Assembly (NCBI RefSeq): GCF_947500995.1
Contig: NZ_CANMUA010000011.1
Coordinates: 1-64,000 of the forward strand
DNA length: 64,000 nt
Reading direction: 5' to 3'
Source of the DNA: an uncultured Serinicoccus sp.
GTDB lineage: Bacteria; Actinomycetota; Actinomycetes; Actinomycetales; Dermatophilaceae
Shown: positions 18,051 through 24,862 of the stretch, in pieces
Position numbering within the stretch: the stretch's first letter is position 1
Layout: each line of letters opens with the position of its first letter
Position numbers and translations under genes: made by a program
The notes under the pieces: generated by a model
What the model was told of the DNA's origin: nothing
What the model saw: the letters and a program-made list of their open reading frames with translations, nothing else
The model's database searches: none

Positions 18051-18085
18051 TGAGTCCCTGAGCCCGCCTGCGCCGCTTGAGGGGG
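18051..18085 (+). promoter_or_regulatory. Island motif copy 2
   Basis: TGAGTCCC at 18051-18058, 15 bp, then CGCTTGAGGGGG from 18074. It ends 48 bp before the start codon at 18133, which has its own AGGAGG site. Confidence 0.65.
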
Positions 18086-18132
18086 TAGGGAGTCTGGCCC
18101 GTTGCCGGACGCCCCTGATCCAGGAGGTGGCC

Positions 18133-18304
18133 ATGATCTGCGAGCCGTGCCGGCCTGTTCATTCGCCGGGCGGACTGCGTCGACTCCAAGGCCGGGCGGG
18201 AATACCCCTGGCGGCACTGCGTCTGCCAGCACCGCCGCCGCCTCCAGGTGGGCGTCCGCGACGTGGTCGAGGACGAGCCGGAGGGAGCGTCCGCGGATGA
18301 GTGA
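18133..18304 (+). pseudogene. Frameshifted small Cys/His-rich island gene
   Basis: A strong AGGAGG site leads to ATG at 18133, which encodes MICEP and then loses the plausible frame. One frame over, from 18146, the sequence reads RAGLFIRRADC, then YPWRHCVCQHRRR, and ends VEDEPEGASADE with a stop at 18302-18304 overlapping the next start. Joined, the two halves give a ~57-aa MIC..C...C...CxCxH protein like small zinc-binding island proteins. A +1 shift (or a 2-base loss) at about 18144-18152 explains the break; a sequencing error is the alternative. Confidence 0.5.
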
Positions 18305-18646
18305 GGGTCAGAATCTCAGGCTCGGTCAGGATGACCGGGCCGAAGGGTGGGGTCGGTCCTTGCATGCCCTGGCCGAGTCCCGACGCGTCCTGGTAGGGGC
18401 GCGTGAAGGGGTCCAGGCGATGCAGGACGAGCTCGCTCGCGCGTCCCGGCTGCTGGAGGACGTCGACTGGGCGCAGCGCGGCGGCCAGTGGCCCCCGGCC
18501 CAGGACCGGCGGGCCTTGCTGCGCGCCTTCGCCGACCAGTGCGAGACCGCGGCCGCCCAAGGCGAGGACACACAGAAACGGCTAGCTTCCGCGCAACGGT
18601 TTCTCACCGCAGGGCGACAGGGGGCCGAGGCGATCGACCCAAGGAC

Positions 18647-19268
18647 CGAGCAGGAGCAGGAGGACCCTCGGCGCAGCCAGCCTGCCGTGTAGAGTCCCGG
18701 CTCGACACGGCCGTCGGGTGTGGAGCCCGGCTCCACCGGGGTGTCCGGGTCCGCGGCGAAGCCGATGGCGGTCACGAGGTCGTCGGCCGGGAGGACCACC
18801 TCGCCGTCCGGACCCTCGAAGACGACCGCCTCGAGGCTCTCGGTACCCTGGATGTCGAGGGGGGACAGTCCGAACCACCACTCGATGCGGACACGCTCCT
18901 GCCGCGGGTGCACATCGGCGAGGGAGCGGACGGCCTCGACGCGAGCATCCTTGCCGTCCGCAGGGAGCGCTTCGACACCGTGCACGATGTGTCGCACACC
19001 CCGCAGGGTCGCCAGCTCCCGCACCATCACGGGGTCGAACCTGGCCGAGGCGGGGTCACTGCGACCTACCAGGTGCAGCGTGCGGACGCTGCCGCACAGT
19101 CGCTCCCGGGCCTCGTCGGCCACGTCGCTGTCCTCGAGGTCGTCGGGGTGCCGAGCCAGCATGCGTGCGACATCCATGGCCACGTTGCCGTGGCCCACGA
19201 CCACCACGGTGGGGCCGAGACGGGGGGCCTCGTCGTCGGCACCTCGCCGTCGCCGTACGTCGAGCAGG
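18647..19268. repeat. 8-bp direct repeats CGAGCAGG flanking the insert
   Basis: CGAGCAGG at 18647-18654 and 19261-19268. The repeats could be a target duplication or the trace of microhomology-mediated capture; the insert ends are not inverted repeats of each other. Confidence 0.7.
18665..19260 (-). pseudogene. Internal fragment of a ferredoxin-NADP reductase gene (FprA/adrenodoxin reductase type)
   Basis: The minus strand encodes the NADP-binding middle of an FprA-like flavoprotein: VVVVGHGNVAMDVARMLARH (the GxGxxA loop), LVGRSDPASARFDPVMVREL, IEWWFGLSPLDIQG, DDLVTAIGFAADPDTPVEP and EPGLYTAGWLRRG. It lacks the N-terminal FAD-binding third, and stops where PSGTIGTN-type residues would follow. 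So about 190 residues of a normally ~450-residue enzyme are present, without start or end. It lies antisense inside the island gene and is not expected to make protein. Confidence 0.8.
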
Positions 19269-19622
19269 CGCGTCTCCGGCATGTCGCGACGGGCCTGCAC
19301 AGGTCGCTGGAGGAGGCACGGGTTGAGCTGGAACGCACCCAGGCTGCACTACTCCGGTCAGCTGCCGCAGCGCGTGAATCCGCCCCGACCAGCGGGGCGG
19401 TCGAGACCGTTCACACCGACCTGCTGAACCGCACGCTGCGCGCGGCGTCCACGGAAGGACACCGAGTTGATGACGTGGTCTCCCGGGTCTCGAGCCAGAC
19501 CCAGCACCGTCTGGGGGCGATAGATCCCGTGGGACAGGCAGCACGCGAACGGATAAGGGCCCACCGGGACCTGCCGGGTGGTGGAGCCGGCCCACCCGCG
19601 CCAGGGGTCGATCGGTGAGAGG

Positions 19623-19657
19623 TGAGACCCAGGGGCCTCCTCGGCCGCTTTGGTAAG
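19623..19657 (+). promoter_or_regulatory. Island motif copy 3 (variant)
   Basis: TGAGACCC at 19623-19630, 15 bp, then CGCTTTGGTAAG from 19646. It ends 48 bp before the start codon at 19705. Confidence 0.6.
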
Positions 19658-19704
19658 TAGGCGGGTTCACGTAAGAGCCCGGCGCGAGAGAAGGGACAAC
19701 TGCC

Positions 19705-19860
19705 ATGACACAACCGAGCACCTATGGGCTCGTCACCGCCGCCGAGGAGCTGCGCGAGGCCCAGGCGGCCACCGACAGGGTCGGCGACCTGCTGGACCAG
19801 GCCACCGCGCAGCTCGATGACCTCTTGGCCGACCCGGAGGTGACCGGTTCCCATGAGTGA
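19705..19860 (+). CDS. 51-aa island protein
   Basis: ATG at 19705 with GAGAAGGGA about 9 bp upstream. The product is one amphipathic acidic helix (ELREAQAATDRVGDLLDQAT) with a short tail. The stop overlaps the start of the next gene by 8 bp, so they are co-translated. It holds the same position before a helical gene as the broken ORF at 18133, but shares no clear sequence with it. Function unknown. Confidence 0.65.
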   Translation: MTQPSTYGLVTAAEELREAQAATDRVGDLLDQATAQLDDLLADPEVTGSHE

Positions 19861-20557
19861 GATCACCACAGACACCAGGAGTGACCTCGCCGACACCCGC
19901 TGGATCCTGGCTGAGACCCACTGTGCCCTGCAGGATGCCCGCCAGCAGCATTTGCAGATGGGCAAGAGCATGAATGATGCACGGTCCTGGCTGTCCCTGG
20001 TCGAGGGGGTCCAGCAGGACCGGGTCAAGAGCATGGACCGTGAGAGCCAGGGTGAGGCACTTCGCTCGTTCGCGGGCGCCTGCGAGGAGGCCGGCGAGGC
20101 CGGCCTGGGTGTGGACCGTCGGATCTCACGCGCGGTGGCCAACCTGAAGGCCGCGGTGGTGATGGTCGACGGTCTGCACCAGGGAAACACCCGCGAGCAG
20201 ATCGATACTGGCCGGCTGCGTCGCCAGCTCATCTCGCTGCAGGAAGACCTGGAGACGACCCGACCGGTGATCCAGCGCGCCAGCGAACGGCTGGGGGCCG
20301 AAGCAGACCGCGCCCGCCAGTCTCTGCCGCGCCCCGGCCGGGACCGGACCGGGCCCGATCCCACCTTGGTCTCCGGTTCTCTCCTGGCCGCCTACTCAGA
20401 CGGTCGGTACGTCGACCAGGAGCTCGACCGCGCGCAGGGCGTGGCCATCCAGGCGTCGCGGGACGTCGACGTCATTGCGCAGGCAGCCCGGGAACGGATG
20501 CGCACCCACCGAGAACTCTCCCGCGAGTCCACCCCCGGGCCATCGATGCAGCGATGA
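19853..20557 (+). CDS. Helical island protein, intact paralogue of the split gene
   Basis: 234 aa, almost entirely helical with likely coiled-coil parts (LRRQLISLQEDLETTRPVIQ). No signal peptide, membrane segment or catalytic motif is visible. It matches the split gene at 18297-19618 over both halves, so the two are tandem duplicates. It begins within the 51-aa gene and its stop overlaps the next start (ATGA, 20554-20557). I do not recognise the family; the context only says it is an island operon gene under motif copy 3. Confidence 0.75.
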   Translation: MSEITTDTRSDLADTRWILAETHCALQDARQQHLQMGKSMNDARSWLSLVEGVQQDRVKSMDRESQGEALRSFAGACEEAGEAGLGVDRRISRAVANLKAAVVMVDGLHQGNTREQIDTGRLRRQLISLQEDLETTRPVIQRASERLGAEADRARQSLPRPGRDRTGPDPTLVSGSLLAAYSDGRYVDQELDRAQGVAIQASRDVDVIAQAARERMRTHRELSRESTPGPSMQR

Positions 20558-21141
20558 CCGGCATGCCCCTCGTAGCCTCCCCGATTGCAGGGTCTCCACC
20601 TGACGGCCTGGTTGAACGACTGGAGGAGCGACTGAACGGTCTGCACGTTGCGGTGTCGACCTGCCAGGACGAGCTGGAACGCTGGGGAGCGCATGCCGTG
20701 CGGGAGCAGGTGGCCGCCCAGGTGGTCGTCGACCAGGCCGGCCTGTTGCGGCACCAGGTGCGCGACGCAGCCTCGGACGCCGCCTGGCTGCTGGCCCGGG
20801 TGCGCAATCTCGAACGGCGTCCCGGGGTCGCGCGGATCGCCATCTCTCCGGTGACGCTGGCCGTGGCAACAGCGGCGTCCTCGCTGCACGCGACGGTTCA
20901 TGCGATGAGCCCGGCGTCCTCAGGCCTGTGCCGCGGTGAGCAGTTTATGGCGACGGTGGACACCTCCCTGGGCGCGTCACGTCGCTTCCTGCGCGTCGCC
21001 TGCAGCGCCCTCCTGGACGCGACACGACTCCTGCGCACCACCCAGCCAGGGGAGGGCGGTCCCGCTTCGACCGGTGACCACCGACCACACCTGCGCCTGG
21101 TGCCTGACACCGGCGCAAGCATCGAAGGAGATCCACGATGA
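20554..21141 (+). CDS. Helical island protein of unknown function
   Basis: 195 aa, helical. The segment LNGLHVAVSTCQDELERWGA is followed by a long helix (QVVVDQAGLLRHQVRDAASD) and a hydrophobic part around TLAVATAASSLHATVHAM that is too polar to be a certain membrane span. The start is coupled to the upstream gene and the stop to the next (ATGA at 21138-21141). No known domain recognised. Confidence 0.7.
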   Translation: MTGMPLVASPIAGSPPDGLVERLEERLNGLHVAVSTCQDELERWGAHAVREQVAAQVVVDQAGLLRHQVRDAASDAAWLLARVRNLERRPGVARIAISPVTLAVATAASSLHATVHAMSPASSGLCRGEQFMATVDTSLGASRRFLRVACSALLDATRLLRTTQPGEGGPASTGDHRPHLRLVPDTGASIEGDPR

Positions 21142-21364
21142 AGACTCCCTCGACGGACCACCGCTCGGCTCACGCCGCAAGAGCCGCGCTGGAGGCCCAG
21201 CGTGCCGCGCGGATGCAGGACACCGCACGCGCCGAGACCTCGAGAACGCCCGGCGGCTCCAGGAGGCGCAGGCGCGCCAGAAACAGGAAGAGCTGGTCAG
21301 GGGGAGCGCCGGCCGAGAACGGCGTGACGCAGGGAACAACACTCTCAGCGGCCCGTCGTACTGA
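21138..21364 (+). pseudogene. Frameshifted short coiled-coil gene at the operon end
   Basis: GAAGGAG seven bases upstream and the coupled ATG at 21138 start a charged helix (AALEAQRAARMQDTARAE). From about 21240 the helical pattern continues in another frame (DLENARRLQEAQARQKQEEL) and ends ...NNTLSGPSY-stop at 21362-21364. The original frame runs on antisense through the next gene with non-protein-like composition. A one-base deletion (or two-base insertion) near 21230-21240 explains this. The combined product would be ~75 aa. Function unknown. Confidence 0.5.
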
Positions 21365-22274
21365 GCACGGCACTCGTCACCGGCGGACCGTCCCCGACGA
21401 CCGGGGGCCCGGGCTGCAGCTGCGGATGCCGCAGCCGCACCGCGCGGTCCCGGGTGTTGTCGTCGGTGAAGGTCGCCGTCAGCAGGTCGGCGTAGACCCC
21501 GGCCAGGTCAGCCTGCAGGAGGTAGTGGTCACCGACCTGGGCGCGGGCGCGGTCCCAGGACCGGATGGACCACCAGGTGGCGAGCACCACAGCCATGACG
21601 ACGGTCGAGACGTACATGGCAGGGTCCTCGGTGGCTCCCAGCCAGATCCCCACGCCGGCGTTGATGACCAGGCACGCCAGCATCACCCGGTGGCTCAGGA
21701 AGGCCGCAGCGACGCCCCACATGATGGCGATCCAGGTGATCCAGACCGTCCACGGGGCCAGCAGGACCATGATGGCTGGGTCGTGACGGGTCAGCCCGGA
21801 GCGCATCACCCCGACCTCGTGCGTGATGACCGCCGCCGCCTGTTGTGGTCGCAGCTGCCCTGACCAGAGCGCGTCGATCAAACCCCTGCTCACCACCACG
21901 GTGCGCCGACCGAGCGCGGTGACGCCCACCTGCTGGCCCGGACCGACCAGCAGCTCGAGCCGCTGCGGGGGGATGCCGTGTCGCAGCAGGATCTGGGCCA
22001 CCGGCGCCAACGTGTGCCGCTGGTGGAGCCGGGGTGCGCGTGCGCGCAGGACGAGGCGGGCCAGCCATCTCTCGCCGGGCCCGGTGTCGGCGGCCGCGGC
22101 CACCAGGAGCAGGACCACCAGCGTCAGGGCCGCGGGACCGTACCGCCCCAGCTGGCGGACGGAGTCGTACCAGCCCAGCGCCAGCTCACCGACGACCAAC
22201 CACATCGGGGCACTCATGAGCATCGGCACGACCAGTGCGCGCGCCCGTGCCCGCCGCGCTCTGCCCAGTGTCAT
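21345..22274 (-). CDS. M48-like membrane metallopeptidase homologue with degraded zinc site
   Basis: 309 aa from ATG at 22274 with GGAGG seven bases upstream. Two hydrophobic segments lie near the N-terminus (~15-35, ~50-68) and two more around 165-215. Between them is the M48 pattern GLIDALWSGQLRPQQAAAVI followed by THEVGVMRSG, where HExxH is expected. The second His is replaced by Val, so zinc binding is doubtful. It faces the helical operon and overlaps its frameshifted last gene by 20 bp. It may be a pseudo-peptidase or M56/BlaR-like sensor relative. The resemblance to M48 is clear; activity is not. Confidence 0.65.
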   Translation of the reverse strand: MTLGRARRARARALVVPMLMSAPMWLVVGELALGWYDSVRQLGRYGPAALTLVVLLLVAAAADTGPGERWLARLVLRARAPRLHQRHTLAPVAQILLRHGIPPQRLELLVGPGQQVGVTALGRRTVVVSRGLIDALWSGQLRPQQAAAVITHEVGVMRSGLTRHDPAIMVLLAPWTVWITWIAIMWGVAAAFLSHRVMLACLVINAGVGIWLGATEDPAMYVSTVVMAVVLATWWSIRSWDRARAQVGDHYLLQADLAGVYADLLTATFTDDNTRDRAVRLRHPQLQPGPPVVGDGPPVTSAVLSTTGR

Positions 22275-22330
22275 CGCGCCACCTCCCAAGTGACCCACTG
22301 CCGCTTTACCGCCAGCTGATTTCGAATCGG

Positions 22331-22365
22331 TGAGTCCCAGGCCTTTGGTCCCCCGCTTTAGGGGG
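22331..22365 (+). promoter_or_regulatory. Island motif copy 4
   Basis: TGAGTCCC at 22331-22338, 15 bp, then CGCTTTAGGGGG from 22354. The next well-supported start (22538, with AAGGAG) lies 172 bp further on, a longer leader than at the other copies. An in-frame ATG at 22367 directly follows the motif but has no binding site. Confidence 0.65.
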
Positions 22366-22537
22366 CATGAACAGCAGCCTGCACGTCGACACCGACAAGC
22401 CGCAGGACTTGTCCACAGGCCGGCCCTTCCGGCCTCTCCTCCCCAGATGGGGCAGTACTGGGCTCGACCCCGTCCCTGAACGCGTAGCCATGAACCGGAC
22501 GCCGTCCGGAACGGTACAACCGAAGGAGATCGACCAC

Positions 22538-22879
22538 ATGAGCGACACGACACCCGACGCCGCCCGGGTCCTGGTGCACATGCACCAGCTGCTGTGGCAG
22601 GCAGGCACCGAGGCCGATCGGCGGGCCCACCAGAGCCGCGACCTGGACACGGTGGCGCTGGCGAACAACCTGACGTATGCCCGGGACCAGGTGTTCCACC
22701 TGGTCCCGGAGTCTTACCGAGATGCGCTCCTGGACCGGCCAGGCGCCGCCGGAGCCGATCCCGTCGAACTGGCCCGTCGTGCCGAGGAGCTGAGCCGGAC
22801 AGCACCGGTCCACCACTTTCCCCCCGGCATCGTGTCGGTCGTCGACCTCCTCATCGAGACGGTGGGGGAGTTCTCATGA
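22538..22879 (+). CDS. Small helical island protein
   Basis: 113 aa. AAGGAG lies about nine bases before ATG 22538. Mostly helical (TPDAARVLVHMHQLLWQAGT; LARRAEELSRTAPVHHFPPG), no membrane segment or catalytic motif. The stop overlaps the start of the 489-aa gene (ATGA, 22876-22879), so the two are made together. Function unknown. Confidence 0.7.
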   Translation: MSDTTPDAARVLVHMHQLLWQAGTEADRRAHQSRDLDTVALANNLTYARDQVFHLVPESYRDALLDRPGAAGADPVELARRAEELSRTAPVHHFPPGIVSVVDLLIETVGEFS

Positions 22880-24345
22880 ACCGGCGACGCCAGCCCACGA
22901 TCTACCCGCCCAGCGCCGGAGAGCTGATGGACCGCGCCAACGTCCTGGCCCGCGACCTGCTGTACGAGGCACCCCACCGTGACGGTCGCGCGATGCTCCG
23001 GGCCTGGGGCGAGGTCGTCGAAGGGGCCAGCGAGCTGTGGCACCAGCTCCCGCAACGCTCGGACCTGCCCGGCAGCGGCAGGCAGGTCATCGACCAGCTC
23101 GAGCGATCGGCCAGAACGCTGCACCGCTCGGCCGGTGGTGGGATCGACGTCGACCCCACCCTGCAGGAGATCGGCCAGATGTTCACCGAGGCTGCATGCC
23201 TGATCACCTGCAGCGGCGTCACCGAGCGCCGCGAGCCGAACCGGTGGACCGATGCCCAGCTGCGCGACTCCTTCGCCGCGCGCGTCAACATCATGCACAC
23301 CCTCTACGTCGCTTCCCACGCCGTCTCCGTAGCCCTTGCCAAGACCGCGGCGGAGGAGAAGGGCGACCCCCGTCTGCGGGTGCACCGGGTCACCGCTGAG
23401 GAACTACGCCACCAGGTCCTCAGCATCGAACAGATCACCCACTCCTACATCAACGGCCACTACCCGCAGGCGTTTCACGGAAGGCACCGCGAGCCGCCGG
23501 ACGACACCAGGATCCCCGGCGCCATCGCCAGCTGGGACGTCCAGGCCCAACGTGCGCTGACCCGAGAACCGACGACCCACGCGCTGACGCGGGTGGCTGG
23601 GGCAGCGTTCAGCGCATCTGTGCACGTGCACGCGCTGTGGCGGGCAGTCGTCCAGACCGGCCACGTAGCCCCCCGGACGTTCGACAACGAGATCAGTCCC
23701 GCGCTGGAAACCATGATCGAGAAGTGGGGCGAGGCACATACGTACTTCCAGCAGCTCACCCACCCGCACGACTCGAGCCCTCTCGCGCTGAGCAAGGCAG
23801 GGTGGGAACTGGTGGACGCCATGCGAGAGGTCACCGCGACTAGGCGCATGCCCGCCTCGGTCGAGGACATCCGGGAACGTGTGGACGGTGAATCTCTGGT
23901 GAGATCGCTGCACCGGTTCCACGCCACCATGGCCGGTGTGGCAGGGGTTTTTCACGAGGCCGCGCGCAAGGCGCCCCTGCTGGTCGACGCCAGGGCGGCC
24001 AACGACATCGCACGAACGGCCTCCGAGGACAACGGTAGAGGGGTCCCACCGCCACAAGAGGCAACCGTTGCCCCGCGCGACGTCCTCCACAAACGAGCCA
24101 TCCCGATCCCAGAAGGCATTCGGGGCCCTGCCGAGGAAGCCGGCGGCCAGGCAGCCCTGGCGACGCGAGTAGCGCTGCGCTCCACCCTGGCAGCCAGCGA
24201 CGGCAAGCTGGTTGCCATGAGCATCCCCTCCAGCTGGACGCGCGCGGTCGGGACCGCCGGCCGGCTGTCCAGCAGCCAGAGGCATGAACGCCTCGAGGCG
24301 GCCGGAGGCACGGTGCATGCCATCAACAGTCAGGTGACCCGGTGA
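22876..24345 (+). CDS. 489-aa all-helical island protein of unknown function
   Basis: ATG at 22876 is coupled to the stop of the 113-aa gene. The protein is soluble and helical throughout, with no P-loop, nuclease or membrane motifs that I can see. Segments such as TDAQLRDSFAARVNIMHTLY and ATRVALRSTLAASDGKLVAM recall helical bundles. It is the largest cargo gene of the rightward part of the island and, with 22538, forms a two-gene operon under motif copy 4. The pairing could be structural, toxin/immunity or defence-related; nothing in the sequence decides. Confidence 0.75.
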   Translation: MNRRRQPTIYPPSAGELMDRANVLARDLLYEAPHRDGRAMLRAWGEVVEGASELWHQLPQRSDLPGSGRQVIDQLERSARTLHRSAGGGIDVDPTLQEIGQMFTEAACLITCSGVTERREPNRWTDAQLRDSFAARVNIMHTLYVASHAVSVALAKTAAEEKGDPRLRVHRVTAEELRHQVLSIEQITHSYINGHYPQAFHGRHREPPDDTRIPGAIASWDVQAQRALTREPTTHALTRVAGAAFSASVHVHALWRAVVQTGHVAPRTFDNEISPALETMIEKWGEAHTYFQQLTHPHDSSPLALSKAGWELVDAMREVTATRRMPASVEDIRERVDGESLVRSLHRFHATMAGVAGVFHEAARKAPLLVDARAANDIARTASEDNGRGVPPPQEATVAPRDVLHKRAIPIPEGIRGPAEEAGGQAALATRVALRSTLAASDGKLVAMSIPSSWTRAVGTAGRLSSSQRHERLEAAGGTVHAINSQVTR

Positions 24346-24496
24346 CGGATGAGGGTACATGAAGGCGGTGCCCCGACCTGTGGACAGCCGGCCCAAGCAG
24401 TGCCGGGACAGTCGATGATCAGTCAGGTGTATCTGTCCCCCCTTCCCGCGGCAGGACGACGGTGGGTAGCCCAAGCAGAACCGATTTGTCACCACC

Positions 24497-24531
24497 TGAG
24501 TCCCAGGCGCTGGTTCATCCGCTTTAGGGGG
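24497..24531 (+). promoter_or_regulatory. Island motif copy 5, upstream of the excisionase
   Basis: TGAGTCCC at 24497-24504, 15 bp, then CGCTTTAGGGGG from 24520. It ends about 43 bp before the excisionase start, so excision and cargo genes may share one control. Confidence 0.65.
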
Positions 24532-24574
24532 TAGGAGGCACAAGACGTGTCTGCCGGAGAGCACGAGGGAAGTG

Positions 24575-24862
24575 ATGACTGTGACTATTCAGCAGAGGTC
24601 GTGGTGGAACCCGCGGGGCCTTGCTGGCGCGCAACGGAACGGCGTAGCAGGGGCGGAGGAAGGACTGATCGCACCCGCGGAGATGATGTTTCTCACTGTC
24701 CAAGAGGTTGCCGACCTGCTTCGCGTCAGCCCCGGGACGGTCAGGGCGTGGGCAGCCAAGGGCGAGGGGCCGCCCTCGATCCGCTTCGGCAAGCAGATCC
24801 GGTACCGGCCTGAGAAGGTCGAGGAGTGGGTGCAGGAGCAGGAGCGTGCCCGTCGTGCTTGA
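24575..24862 (+). CDS. Excisionase (MerR/AlpA-like winged helix-turn-helix)
   Basis: 95 aa. Residues ~38-85 are a standard excisionase-type DNA-binding domain: FLTVQEVADLLRVSPGTVRA and IRFGKQIRYRPEKVEEWV. The ATG at 24575 follows GAGG by about six bases; a GTG directly before it is the alternative. The gene overlaps the integrase by 17 bp. It should bend the attachment site and direct the integrase to excision, and may also regulate the pair. Confidence 0.85.
   Translation: MTVTIQQRSWWNPRGLAGAQRNGVAGAEEGLIAPAEMMFLTVQEVADLLRVSPGTVRAWAAKGEGPPSIRFGKQIRYRPEKVEEWVQEQERARRA

Larger units (their letters stand above)
18297..19618 (+). pseudogene. Helical island gene split by a captured DNA fragment
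   Basis: The N-terminal half (from ATG 18297, MSEGQNLRLGQDDRAEGWG) and C-terminal half (19261-19618, ending IRAHRDLPGGGAGPP...) both align with the intact protein at 19853: for example LLRAFADQCETAAAQG against ALRSFAGACEEAGEAG, and QAARERIRAHRDL against QAARERMRTHREL. Between them lies a 606-bp insert flanked by CGAGCAGG. Deleting the insert and one repeat joins ...DPRTEQ to ARLRHVATG... in frame and gives 235 codons, against 234 for the paralogue. As it stands, the N-terminal frame ends at 18692 after ~131 residues. All-helical, function unknown. Confidence 0.75.

Noticed and set aside
18326-19300. A separate functional reductase gene
   Set aside because: It lacks the FAD-binding N-terminus and the end of the enzyme, and its open frame continues into antisense of the island gene.
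22405-24385. DnaA boxes (TTGTCCACA near 22409, a near match near 24378)
   Set aside because: Single isolated sites without a cluster, AT-rich unwinding region or initiator gene; not enough for a replication origin.
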